Shown here: positions 46,311-57,429 of the stretch, in pieces
How the letters are laid out: each line of letters starts with the position of its first letter
Position numbering within the stretch: position 1 is the stretch's first letter
Source of the DNA: Solen grandis
Lineage: Eukaryota; Mollusca; Bivalvia; Adapedonta; Solenidae
NCBI GenBank assembly: GCA_021229015.1
Contig: CM037780.1
Span: forward strand, 69,814,656-69,878,655
Length of the DNA: 64,000 bases
Reading direction: 5' to 3'
The notes under the pieces: generated by a model
The model's database searches: none
What the model saw: only the letters and a program-made list of their open reading frames with translations
Told to the model about the DNA's origin: nothing
Translations under genes and position numbers: made by a program

Positions 46311-48119
46311 TGCTTTATTGATATTCTTTTATTTATTTATATATATTTCATAGGTAAGCTGAAATAAGATTTAATATTACAAACGTTTCCCAGCTAGATT
46401 CGAAACCGCGACATAACCTTACAGCTGCATTTAAGTACTTCGGCAGTTTGATATAACTTTACAGAATGTGTATTACAAGCGATGAAATTACAGATGTCAT
46501 TGGTTCAGATATCTCCTACTCGCTTGCACATTTACTTGTTATAACAGTTTATTGAACATGTTATTTCCAGCATGATTTTCACATTTCAATTCAGTTTCGA
46601 CTTCCATAGCACAGCCGTGTTTATATAAACATAAGGTGAGAAGACAGAAAACAAAATATAGAACTATGTCTCAGCGGGAAAATTAAGTGTATCTAACTAA
46701 ATAAAGCCACGAAATTAAAAATGTTCTATGTAGAAATGTGTGCTACCAAGGAATATAAAGATTAACAAAGGCCTCAAAAGCAAAGTCAATCATTGTATCC
46801 TGAGCTTTCGACGGTGTCAACATTCATGAATGCTTCCCGGCCAACCTCCAAGTTTTGTTACGGCCTATAACGTACTGTTATGTTTTGTTGCGCTCATTCC
46901 GTTTATTAAAGATTTATTCTAGATTTTCTTCCCTCCCATAGACTTTTTTCATGTTTTATATTTTGTAGAAATAAGTTTGAGAAATTCAAAAATGCAAAGA
47001 AAAAAAGGGGTCACCGAACTAACTCGTTTTTGAAATATAGCTCAATTTCATAGATAGGTGTAGATGTGATTTCTGGAACTGATTCAGCATCAAATACAGT
47101 ACATACTGATATGTACTAAATGTTGGATAAAAAGACAAAACTTAACTGAGTGCATTTTTTTCCACCTATAAAATTTAATATGATTTTTTTTTCCATTGAT
47201 ATAAATGCTTATACAGTGTCTGTGATGGTATCTAGAATCAAAACTACATTTTATAGTGGCGGACTAGTGTGAAAAATAGTCCCACAATTTCAACAAAATA
47301 CAACAACTTTTCACACTAAATCTTCAATTACAAAAAAACAAACTGTTCCATAGAAATTTCCCAAATTTATATATATCATAGAATAATATCCTGAAGACAT
47401 ACATATGTAAAAAAACGCTGGGTCACAGAGTTAGTTTTTCACAAAATTACATTATGAGAACCACGACATTTGATAAAATATTAAAAAAAGTTGTCATTAT
47501 CTGTAACCATCATAATGTAACTGGTATTGTTTTCTCAGTATTTTATCAATAATAGTGAAAAATCATTTTAAAAAGATGTTCTAGATCTATAAATACCAAA
47601 GGATCACAAAATGAGATTCTCTCTGTGTCCTTGACCTTGTTTTTAAAGCTCAACCCATGACAATTGGAAAAATGTTAATTTTTGCAAATTTTGACACATT
47701 ATAGTTAATATCTGTAGTTCTAAATGCCACATGCAAACTTAAACCATGATATTTATTTATTAATTATTTCTATGAAGAATTTTTAATATTTAGAACCACT
47801 TTTTTAAAATTTCATGAATACAGCATAAATTTGGATGTGTGCTGCTTTAAAAATACACATTCTTTGGTTTCAAACTATAAACTACTTCGGTACATTCAGA
47901 TAACATAATGATAATTAAACATGATATATCATTATTGCATACAGTGGATTTTAAAAATGTGCCGCGAAGACGAAAAATTTGCGACATTTTGCAGTTTGGA
48001 TTTGGTTTTGATTTTCTGTGCAACAACCTCCTATTAGGAGAGTCGATTATCTCCCTTGTGCGCATTTTGGTTGCGCATAACTAAATCCCGAAATCGTCTT
48101 TAAGGCCTACTAGGTTTCT
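46311..48119. other. AT-rich intronic sequence, nothing recognised
   Basis: No repeats of the defined families and no domain in either strand. The frame at 47847-48065 has no recognisable motif. Confidence 0.45.
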
Positions 48120-48286
48120 CATCCGCACCGTGACTGCCGTGGCAATTTCTTTTGACAGTATAAAAATCTAGCCCGGCATTAACGGCTTGTCACGTTTCCC
48201 CATACTGTTCCCCCACGTTCTCTCACGTCCACAATGGCCTGAAATATGGTTGCCGTGGCCGCCGTGAACATAGTGTAAACGTAGCA
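48120..48286 (-). mobile_element. End fragment of the TGCTACGTTTACA transposon family
   Basis: On the minus strand it starts TGCTACGTTTACACTATG, then CACGGCGGCCACGGCAACC, and follows the left end of the element at 40719 for about 165 bp (shared GAACGTGGGG, AAACGTGACA). The outer flank is TTA (48287-48289), the expected target triplet. No opposite end was found nearby, so it is a solo end. Confidence 0.75.
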
Positions 48287-48782
48287 TTAGGAAATACCCG
48301 GGCACTAGCTTTATGAAACACATCCCGCTCTCGATGTCACATGAAGCCCATGCCTAGGTCTTTCTTACACACTCAGAAAGACCTCGAACTCCGTCGATAT
48401 CATATACAGATTGGCCAATTCGTTTAGGAGTTCACGTCAAATTGAAAACCCATAGTTAGTGTTTCGCTTCTTTTAAACTTTCATTTCATACTTATCTAAG
48501 GTTTGAATCATAATCGTGACCATTTATTTAAATTATTGTTTTATAAGCTTACCATTTAGACCTTGGACACCATATATATATAAAGATAAATTTTGAATTA
48601 CATTGAAACAAAAGTGACACAATCATACTACCACACTAATTGTCATTTGTCGATCCTGAACTAGATGCTTACACACAAGATGTTAGCAAGCTACTTTAAA
48701 TCGATTTCTAGGTCAAACTGAAATCTTGACGAAATTGCATCAAATGTCACATGGTTCAGGTTAAGTTAGGAACAGTACTTAC

Positions 48783-48910
48783 TGTCTTGTTACCCAGGTT
48801 TTCAATGGAACACAAAAGTGTTGCGGTCTCCCCGACATGGAAGGACAAGTTGAAGGGTTGAGGGATGAAGTAGGGCGGACCTTTATTGAATATGTATGGA
48901 TGGTTGTATG
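48783..48910 (-). CDS. Exon: first half of an immunoglobulin domain (lachesin/Dpr/IgLON-like)
   Basis: This 128-bp exon encodes YNHPYIFNKGPPYFIPQPFN, LSFHVGETATLLCSIENLGN and KT. GETATLLC is the classic B strand with the first disulphide Cys, 12 residues before the Trp supplied by the next exon. The acceptor is TTTCTTATATTTCAG before 48910; the donor after 48783 is a perfect GTAAGT. It starts with the last two bases of a split codon and ends in phase 0, which joins cleanly to the exon at 33793-34003 to make a domain of about 100 residues. The signal-peptide exon must lie upstream (above 48910 or outside). The protein is expected to be secreted or GPI/membrane-anchored and to act in cell adhesion. 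Family assignment is by motif. Confidence 0.88.
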
Positions 48911-50095
48911 CTGAAATATAAGAAACGTTATTTTTACAAAATGATATTAAATTCATACAAACCCTTTATTTTTTTTTTGCAAGACAAGTCAAAAGTTGTA
49001 TTCTATAAAACAACAGTGTGTCATTATTATATGTTTATAATGGCCAAATATTGTGTTTCTTCATACAATGATCTTTATAATTATAACAGTATTCCTTTAA
49101 TACGTAAAGGTGTTTCAGCGTTTTTTTTTATTCAAGCGGACAGATTTTTCTAAACTTTTGCACATATGTAAAAAAAAATAAAATAAAAATTATTTCTAAT
49201 ACTTTGAGAGCAAATTAAAACGATATTCTAAAAATATTTGATTACAATTTGTGACTTATATTCTATACAGTCAAAAAAATCTGTAAAACATTCATGTAAA
49301 ATACAAAATGAGCATAGAACTTCCTCATTGTCAAGACCAAAATGTATATAATACACCAAAAAAATATTTTTGCATTTTTTTTGGGGGGGGGGGGGGGGGG
49401 GGGGATTAAGACAAATGAGAATTTCAAAAATATTTTTATCAAAGTTCAACTCAGTGGTAACTTCTGCTGACAAGCTCTAAAACTGCACGGATTTTTTTTT
49501 TTTGCTCAACGAAAAGTTCCTGTCTGACCTAGACATGCAAAGTTACTGAATTATTCCTTAAATACAACGAAGCAAAGGGAATGTCTAATTTAGCACTCTG
49601 TAACGGCGTGTAACTTCTTGACAATCCAATATGTCTGAAGTTGTAACAACATTGGCGGGCTAACCCGATTAATTACAATCAAGAGCCGTTCACAGTTAAA
49701 TCATTACACTTGAGCTTATACAAAAGTTTTCAGCGAGTTCTAGGCTGATATTTCAAATCCAATAAACTAAAAAAAAACATGCTTCATTTTACAATCCGTG
49801 CCTTATCGCTGAATTTACAATGCAACAGCAGTAGTAGAATAAGTCTTTTCAGCTATATTTGAGATCTACCGCTGATGTGAAATAACCTAATTTGTTTCAG
49901 TTTTATATCAAGCAAATAGGACGAGGCTGCACAGTTGTTTGTTTTGTTCAATACCAGAGAATTGTTTTGTTTGCAGTTACTTCAGCTCGGTTTGGAGAAA
50001 AATATCCTGTCTTTGGCTGAACGCTCCATTGTTAAAAATTTGAAAACAGCATCATCTCGTGTTCGCTGTCTTATTATTGTCTTCTTGCAATTATT
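48911..50095. other. AT-rich sequence with a 22-G tract
   Basis: G run at 49383-49404, next to a T-rich stretch. No other exon of the Ig gene is recognisable here. The frames at 48896-49153 and 49228-49473 are AT- or G-run artefacts. Confidence 0.5.
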
Positions 50096-50099
50096 TTTA

Positions 50100-50400
50100 T
50101 AGAAAACTGCTATTTTATCTCGGCAGTTATTTGTATGAGTTGGGTGTTAGTGTGATGTTGGGAAAACTATTATGTTATCACGGCATTTATATGTATCAGT
50201 TGGGTGTTATATTGGGAAAACTATTATGTTATCACGGCATTTATATGTATCAGTTGGGTGTTACATTGGGAAAACTATATTATCACGGCATTTATATGTA
50301 CGTGTTTGGTGTTATATATTTGTACGAGATGGGTAAAAAAAGGGACTGATGTGTTTTCACGACATCTATTTGTAAGAGTTTGGTTAAAAAAGTGAAGACT
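50100..50400 (+). repeat. Tandem repeat, 54-bp unit, upstream of LINE
   Basis: About four units of GTTATCACGGCATTTATATG followed by TATCAGTTGGGTGTTA and TTGGGAAAACTA, then decayed units with GACATCTATTTGTAAGAG up to 50400. The same unit reappears downstream of the LINE at 52530-52650. Confidence 0.88.
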
Positions 50401-50426
50401 TAAAGTATTTTTCGAAGAGGAATGGG

Positions 50427-52456
50427 TTGAAAGGACAAAATATACCCATAAATGATTTTTTTGAGTATTTTAAATCCATATCAGATGGAATAAGATCATC
50501 TCCACATAGAGAGGCAGATGAATTTTGTGCAAGTGATATAAACTATGATAATCCTGTGTATGAGGAGTTAGATAAACGGGTAACTGTGGAGGAAGTCATG
50601 ACTGCGATTAAGTCGCTTAAGAAAGGGAAGGCATACGCTGATGACGGGATGATAAATGAGTATTTCATTACGGCAGGCGATATATTAGCATCGCATTTGA
50701 CGCAATTTTTGTAATACTCGAAAAAGGGGTATTTAAAGGGAACCATTATACCGTTATTTAAGAAGGGCGATCCAAACGATGTGAATAACTACAGGGGCAT
50801 CACCATAACGAGTTGTCTTTCAAAGATTTTTGTATCTGTTTTAAATAAAAGGCTTAGTGATTGGAGTGTAAAGTATGATAAAATATCAGATGCACAGTTT
50901 GGGTTTAAAAAGGGGTATGCAACAATAGATGCAATATTTAGTCTTCAGAGTGTAGTAGAAAATCAGATTAATTCGGGTCAGCGTTTATACTGTGCATTCA
51001 TTGATATGAAGAAATGTTTTGACAGTGTGAACCGTAATGCGCTGTGGTACAAGCTATGTAAACTGGGGATTGATGGAAGGATGCTGCGCATTCTGAGATC
51101 AATGTACGAATCGGTGAGATGTAAGGTTAGGCATTGTCACGATTATTCAGATTTTATAGATATTGTGATTGGCTTGAAACAAGGGGACATATGCTCACCG
51201 ATATTGTACTCATTCTTCGTGGAAGACTTAGAACTGTATCTGAATAATGCTGGGAGTGCAGGAGTGACATTATACGAACTGTCGCTGATACTGTTTCTTT
51301 ACGCAGACGACATGGTATTGCTGAGCGAATCGCCGGAGGATCTACAACTCAGTTTAGATAACTTAAAGACTTACTGTGATAACTGGGGGCTCCAGGTTAA
51401 TATAGAAAATACTAAAATTATGGTTTTCCGTAAAAGAGGTTGCTTGAGGCAAAATGAACAATGGACATATAACGGTATAGAGATCGATGTGGTTGATGAC
51501 TTTAACTACCTTGGAGTAGTATTTAATTATATATGGTTCTTTCAACCGTTATCAGCAGTTGATCATGGGTAAATCATTAAAAGCCATGAACGTTTTATTA
51601 TATAATACAAAAGACTTTGATTTTTCTTTAAAAACTTTGTGTCAATTGTTTGATTCTTTTGTTTCATCCATCATGAATTATGCTTCCGAAATTTGTGGTT
51701 TTAATAAGATGAAAGAGTTTGAAAGGTTGCATATGAAGTTCTGTAAAAGGATATTGGGTGTGAAATTGTCAACTTGTAATGCTGGCGTGTATGGAGATTT
51801 AGGGAGATATCCATTGTTTATTGGTAGACAAGTTAAGATCTTAAAATATTGGTTTAAAGTAATTAATAGTGGTAATTGTATTGTAAAGACGCTGTATGAT
51901 AGTCTTGTTATTAATGCAGATAAAGGACATGTAAACTGGGCATCAAAAGTTAAGAGATTGTTGTGTGAATATGGATTTGCGTATGTGTGGGAGAGACCTT
52001 ATGATATTTGTGTTAATGATTTTTTAATTATTTTTAGGGGGTTAGTAATGTTTTAAATTATACAAAGAAATCAAGGTTTTAATTTGTTATGAACCATATT
52101 TGTTTTTATGTACTAATAGAACTTATAGGAAAGCATTGACTCAGTTACGATTATCTGCTCATAGGCTTCATATTCAGACTGGGAGATATGGAAGACAGAG
52201 GGTGGAAAGGAGAGAGAGATTATGTAATGTATGTCATAGTGGTGAGATTGAGGATGAGTTTCATTTTATCTTGAAATGTACTAAATATATAATGTTGAGG
52301 AAACGATATATTGATGTATATTACCATGTGAGACCAAGTATGTTTAAATTGTGTCAGTTATTTTCATCCAATGATAAATATGTGATGAATAATCTTGCAT
52401 GTTATATAATATGTTCAATGAAAATTAGAAATAACTTACTTAATGAGTATGTTTGA
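50427..52456 (+). pseudogene. Non-LTR retrotransposon (LINE) reverse transcriptase, 5'-truncated and disrupted
   Basis: The frame starts in the RT N-terminal region (TVEEVMTAIKSLKKGKAYAD). It has one in-frame TAA at 50712-50714 and continues with GTIIPLFKKGDPND, NNYRGITITSCLSKIFVSVL, QFGFKKGYATIDAIFSLQSV, AFIDMKKCFDSVNRNALWYK, GLKQGDICSPILYSFFVEDL and LFLYADDMVLLSES (YADD at 51300-51311). A frameshift near 51530 leads into QQLIMGKSLKAMNVL, and a second, near 52040, into RLSAHRLHIQTGRYGRQRV and LCNVCHSGEIEDEFHFILKC, a Cys-Cys-His-Cys knuckle. Apart from one stop and two shifts the RT is intact, so the copy is fairly young. The apurinic endonuclease is missing. Clade not certain; it is distinct from the L1-like copy at 44-46 kb. 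Confidence 0.9.
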
Positions 52457-52529
52457 TTTTTGCACCGACTCTCATAGTATTTTATATTCATATATATGTT
52501 TAAGTCTAAAAGCAATAAAATATATGTTC

Positions 52530-52650
52530 TGTTCTTATATGTTATCTCGGCATTTATTTGTTCGTTTTTGGTTAAAAAGGGAAGACTTATATGTTATCTC
52601 GGCATTTATTTGTACGAGTTGGGTTAAAGTTTTCTCGGTATTTAATTGTA
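52530..52650 (+). repeat. Tandem repeat, 52-bp unit, downstream of LINE
   Basis: Two good units (TATGTTATCTCGGCATTTAT, TTGTTCGTTTTTGGTTAAAA, GGGAAGACT) and a decayed third. The same family as 50100-50400. Located where the LINE's 3' untranslated region should be. Confidence 0.85.
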
Positions 52651-53533
52651 TGTGTCGGGTTTTATTTTTATGTTATTTAAAAAGTGAAAACTGTTTATAG
52701 CGTTGTTTTGTAATAATTGCAGTAGTAATCAGATAGGAAATTAATTTAATTGTTTATTTATCTCGAAAAATTTAGAAAGGAAATATTTAAATTTAGATAG
52801 GAAAGATTTAAATTAAGCCATTTTACTCTCAAAGACTATACACACATACGTATTTTGAATCAATTAACACGGCAAATAAAATAGAATTCACAAATCTTTG
52901 TAACTTTGTTGAAATAATTATGAATAGAGCGTTATGAAAATTTAAATGAATATATATACTGGAAATTTTTTTTTTTTTTATGTATATATGTATATATTGT
53001 GTTATATTTATATGGTAAATGTAAACTACAAAATGCATAAGTTTATGTGTATATCATATATGAAATCATGTTTGACAATATTCGCCTTTACAGTTGTCCA
53101 ATGAAATGTTTGTATTTCGTTCAAAATTTGAAAATTTTGGCATAAAACGAACATAGAGAACATATAATTTAATGGTGCCTACGTGATCAAAACGGATTAT
53201 GGGCGAAGATAGTTTGAGCGTAGTTTGCTTTAAAATACGCTCCGTTACGCGTCGCTTTCGATAAGTTCCCTAGAATTTAAAATATAAACGATAACTTATA
53301 CATATACATGTTTTAAATACATGCCTTTAGAATGATTAACACATGTGTATAATCGTGATATAGGTAGGGCACGTCTCTTTCATAATCACTCGTATAACTA
53401 CATACAATATCAAAATAATTGAAATTAATAAATGTGGATATAAAATATACTTTATGTACATTAATACATAAAAATAACTACTAGTATAAAGGTGTTAGTT
53501 CTGCAAATTTAAGATATGCAAATTAATAAGTGA

Positions 53534-53569
<36 letters not shown>

Positions 53570-54348
53570 GAGAGAAAGAGAGAGAGAGAGAGATCGTAAG
53601 TATATTAATCTATTCCTCCTCTTTTTGATATTGTAAGAGAATATGTAATGAGTGAATAAAGCGATTTTGACTTTTGACTTTGTAATGTATTTATGAAGTT
53701 ATGATAACGTTTTGTTGTCTACTTTTCACCTTTTTATTACTTACATTATTTGTATGTATGTACACGTATGTCTGTGTACATAACTAGTATTATTTATCAG
53801 GCAATTGAGTTTTCTACCCTTTTATCATCGGCGAAATGCACACAATGATGATAAACGTGTCGGTGCCTTGAATTCCAATTTGATTGTCTGGGTCTTGTGT
53901 CATACCGGACGGATATAATCTGATATACACTAACAGTGCAGACCCGCCGTAGAAAAGTAATAACTTCTATCCCGACACGTGTTCTCAGCCTTCGCGTATG
54001 TCCCCTGTGTTGTCAAGACACTCGCTATTGTTGTTGTTATTGATGTTGCGACACGTCTTATTCTCATAAATAGATTGCAAAGGATATCAAAGGTAAAAAA
54101 AAAACACATACGACTAAGAACTTTATATAATGTATATTTAAATCTACATAATTTGTACTGTCTCTATCCCATTAAGTGTGCATGTACTCTATATTCGACA
54201 GAAGGTTGAAACTACGCTACAATTAGTCTGAAATTGCTGCGCAGTGTTAAGATAACCTTTTCAGGATCATTTATTTTCTGTCGTGGGCAATAACGCAAAT
54301 CGTCTCCAATTTCCGGTTAATTGTTCCCCACTCGGGACCAGCGGAGGA
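52651..54348. other. AT-rich sequence with (TG)n and (AG)n microsatellites
   Basis: (TG)n at about 53537-53565 and (AG)n at 53576-53592. A block at 53150-53300 is related to 30770-30870. The hydrophobic frame at 53979-54095, followed by AAAGGTAAAA, lacks an ATG start and is not called as a gene. Confidence 0.5.
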
Positions 54349-54353
54349 GACAT

Positions 54354-54736
54354 TGTAACGCCGTTATACGTCGCAACGCCGTTATACGTCGCAATTGCCG
54401 CTAAACGTCGCAGCACTAACGCTAAACGTCGCAACCACCGCTAAACGTCGCAACTGCCCTGCCGCCAAACGTCGCAACGTTAACGCTAAACGTCGCAAAA
54501 AAATCGACTGCCCCTAAACGTCGCACAACTTTAACGCTAAACGTCGCACTTAGTAGGGAGGTTCAGTATCGAACCTAAACATCACACATAAGTTCAGAGT
54601 AACTACTCATGGTTCTATAGCAACCACCAACATGTCCCTAGCAACCATCATTAAGTCCTTAGCAATCAATCTCGTGCCCTTAGCAACTGCATAAAAGTCC
54701 GAAGCAACCACTCCTGTGTCCATAGCAACCACTATC
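54354..54736 (+). repeat. Left terminal inverted repeat with ACGTCGCA array
   Basis: Nine ACGTCGCA words, spaced roughly 17-30 bp, occupy 54354-54552; CTAAACGTCGCAAC is the common form. Then comes GTAGGGAGGTTCAGTATCGA, a near-palindromic ACATCACACATAAG stretch and five or more CCTTAGCAACCA-type units. The inner unit continues degenerately past the repeat to about 54870. Confidence 0.9.
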
Positions 54737-55080
54737 GGGCCCTAAACATCATCTTTAAGTTAATAGCAACCACTCTTGGAGCTTACGCAGCCTACTCATG
54801 GTCCCTTACAACCAGTATCTTGCCCTTACCAACCGCCTAAGTGTCCATGGCCACCATTCACACGAATCCCTTGCAACATACTAACGCACTGAGTATAGGA
54901 TATAGTCTAGATACCCAGGGTATTATCTAGGATTTTTCCCTTGGGGTGGGGGTATCCAAGATCAGCTCGAAATTCCAATACTGGGGGTCCAATTCTTTAG
55001 TGCGGAGGGGGGTGATCGAAATAAAAATAATTCTCTATGAAAATTCTAGGTGTGGGGTCCGGACCCTCCTGAATCCTCCT
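54737..55080. other. Interior flank of the 5.5-kb element
   Basis: Decaying GCAACCA units to about 54870, then a G-rich stretch at 54930-55060 with GGGGTGGGGGT and GGAGGGGGGT. No gene. Confidence 0.5.
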
Positions 55081-55084
55081 CTTA

Positions 55085-55200
55085 GAGACAGGAGGCATCC
55101 GGGTAGAACCATCGACCTACCGCAAGCCAGCTGGAAAGCTTCCTCACTTGAAAAACGGACTTACCGGGTTTCGATCCCACAGCGGTGAAGGTCTACGTAT
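55085..55200 (-). mobile_element. SINE family 2 fragment, minus strand
   Basis: On the minus strand: TTCACCGCTGTGGGATCGAA (B-box region), CAAGTGAGGAAGCTTTCCAG, CTGGCTTGCGGTAGGTCGAT and TACCCGGATGCCTCC. It lacks the A-box part and the 3' tail. Its head faces the next SINE across an AT-rich junction. Confidence 0.75.
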
Positions 55201-55230
55201 ATGTTATTATAATTTATTATAATATATATA

Positions 55231-55273
55231 TGGGGCCTCCGTGGCCGAGAGGGTGAAGTCGCTAAATTACAAT

Positions 55274-55345
<72 letters not shown>

Positions 55346-55415
55346 GACCTTCACCGCTGTGGGATCGAATCCCGGTATGGTCGTTCGGATTTTTCAAGTG
55401 AGGAATATATATAAA
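55231..55415 (+). mobile_element. SINE family 2 with (AT)33 expanded inside its tRNA-like head
   Basis: GGGGCCTCCGTGGCCGAGAG (A-box region) is separated by (AT)33 at 55277-55342 from the B-box region (CTGTGGGATCGAATCCCGG) and the start of the body (GGATTTTTCAAGTGAGG). In the copy at 55604 the two boxes are about 35 bp apart; here the gap exceeds 100 bp. Confidence 0.75.
55277..55342 (+). repeat. (AT)33 microsatellite
   Basis: Uninterrupted AT dinucleotides over 66 bp, lying between the A and B boxes of a SINE head. It can form a cruciform. Confidence 0.97.
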
Positions 55416-55603
55416 GATCTTTATATATTGAAAAAAGAAGTAATTCAAGAAGGTCAATGACCCGCTTGAGGTACATTTTTTGCAAGATACAATCAGAAGT
55501 TAATTGTAAACAAAAAACATTCAAACTAGGAATTAAATATCTAATAACATCATTTAATTTTTATGGTGTTTATGTTTATATATCGATTTAATTTAATTCC
55601 AAG

Positions 55604-55867
55604 GGGGCCTCCGTGGTCGAGAGGGTAAAATCTTTGACTTTCACACTCACTCAGTCCCTCACCTCTTTCAGTTCGATGCCCGGCAGGGTCAGGGTTTTTC
55701 ATGTGGGGAAGCTTTCCAGCTGGCTTCGGGAAGGTCGGTAGTTTACCCGGGTGCCTCTGTGCATACAGGGTTTCCTCCGTAATAAGTTGGACGTATATGA
55801 TTGAAATACTGTCGCAGCGATGCAAAAATCTAAAACACACACACACACACACACGCACACACACACA
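55604..55867 (+). mobile_element. tRNA-derived SINE, family 2, near full length
   Basis: The head GGGGCCTCCGTGGTCGAGAG with B-box TTCAGTTCGATGCCCGG is followed by TCATGTGGGGAAGCTTTCCA, GCTGGCTTCGGGAAGGTCGG, ACCCGGGTGCCTCTGTGC, TTTCCTCCGTAATAAG and the tail ATGATTGAAATACTGTCGCA, ending in (CA)n at 55829-55867. Head differs from family 1, while the tail ACTGTCG..GACG is shared. Confidence 0.85.
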
Positions 55868-56800
55868 AATGCACTTAATTAACCCAACTTAAAATGACAC
55901 AACATCCCGGTATGGTGCGAATAACCCCGCGTCTGTATCGGTGACACTTATAATTGGCGTGTGTCAACCGAGTCTATCGAAGGTTTTCATTGGTTGTTGT
56001 TATCACATGGCATGCTTCCATTTCAATCTCCGTTTATTTCTAAGTAAGTCATCGAACCCTACACACCCAAGCTTTGAGTTCCATTTTGCCACACCGGATC
56101 CTTTCGGTCAACAGCTGCTTTTTGCGAAGCGAAGATGAAGATGTTGACGCTTTTCAGGTAATCATTTTTGCATTATAATACAGGTTTTGTCCCGTATTTC
56201 GACTATGATTCCTCTTTCAATATTGTATGATTTCCTGTTATAACAAAATATACTCGTTCTTATATTGGTTTGCTCAATTTGAAACTTGTTTTAAATAAAT
56301 TTTGTAAGAAATTAAATACTCTGTTCTGGTTTTGTATGTTTTTACTATTTCTTTACAATAGATAAATACAGTAAATTTTCTTCCATACTGGGCTGTCAAA
56401 ATTTGAAGGTTGTTTTCTTCGAAAGACTAGCTTCATATGATAAAAGTTAGCCACATGATCAGGTTCAAATTATCAATTTTTATTTTTAAGTGGTTGAATT
56501 TTGAAAGTTGAAACTTCAAAATAAATCTTTCACTTTATTTTGTCTTACATGGCCTAGTTTCAAGCATGGTTTGCTGTTCAGCTTAATAAATGTGAAGTAT
56601 GGTACAAGAATGATAACAACGTGCATTATTGTTTTACCTAATAGTCAAGTTTTTACCCACGATGAAACAGTTTGTAACTTTGCCTGAAGATGATCAAAAT
56701 AAATTTGAAATTACATCAACAGTGTACCAAACAGTTTTGTTTATATCGACCTGTATTCGGTAGAACATAAAATTATAGGTTGAGATATGTTTGAAACACC
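55868..56800. other. Single-copy-looking interior of the 5.5-kb element
   Basis: No repeat is recognised except poly-AT tracts. About 55920-56157 is less AT-rich, has an inverted CCAAT word (CATTGGTTG, about 55990) and ends in the small frame described at 56135-56157. Confidence 0.4.
56135..56157 (+). CDS. Possible short first coding exon
   Basis: ATGAAGATGTTGACGCTTTT, then CAG and GTAATC: a 23-base start exon ending in phase 2 at a reasonable splice donor, with MKMLTLF resembling the start of a signal peptide. Upstream 200 bp is less AT-rich and has an inverted CCAAT box. Too short to identify; chance is quite possible. Confidence 0.15.
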
Positions 56801-56890
56801 TTGGTAGAACAACTAACCTACCACATGCCGGCTTGAAGGCTTAGTCCAATTCAAATCCAAATTTACGGCGCAACCGGGATTCAAACCCAT
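56800..56890 (-). repeat. Diverged SINE family 2 fragment, minus strand
   Basis: AACTAACCTACCACATGCCG and GGCGCAACCGGGATTCAAAC correspond, in reverse, to the GGTCGGT and B-box (GTTTGAATCCCGG) parts of family 2. Confidence 0.55.
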
Positions 56891-57087
56891 AATATTAGTC
56901 AGCATATATAAATATACATGTAAATCTTGATGCTCAATATGAACTTGAAAATGTTATTAAAAGTACATTTTGGATAAAATGTTCATAACGCATGAAAACT
57001 AAAATTAAATATAATCTGAAAAGTCAAAATTCCCCATGAAAAAATTGCTTAAATGATCTCCATTTAAATGCAAAATACCCCCTACAA

Positions 57088-57300
57088 ATTAAAAGTTGCT
57101 GACTTGCAATCAAACAGCCCCTCGCCGTGGGTTCGAATCCATGCTGGATCAATAGGATTTTTCATGAGAGAAAACCTTCCAGCTGGCTTGCTGTAGGTCG
57201 GTGGCTCTACCCGGTTGCCTCCGTACATTCGGGGTCTTCCCCCGTGACCTGGAATTAGCCAGACGTCGCTATATAACTGAGATAAACTTAAAATAGTCAG
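57088..57300 (+). mobile_element. SINE family 2 copy
   Basis: Starts in the head (TTGCTGACTTGCAATCAAAC), B-box GTGGGTTCGAATCCATGC, then AACCTTCCAGCTGGCTTGCT, GTAGGTCGGTGGCTCTACCC, CATTCGGGGTCTTCC and GACGTCGCTATATAACTGAG. A-box half and clear 3' tail are missing or diverged. Confidence 0.8.
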
Positions 57301-57429
57301 AAATAAGTCTATAAGTCTAAACACATACTAATAACACACTTAATACCGTACTCGTGGTCTGGTGTTAAATGTATCCACCCAATGATAATATCTAAATACA
57401 TGTGTAGAGTTCAACTATTTCTAAATTGT

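Noticed and set aside
53979..54209. Signal-peptide exon with a splice donor near 54093
   Set aside because: No ATG opens the hydrophobic stretch, and it is on the strand opposite to the Ig gene.
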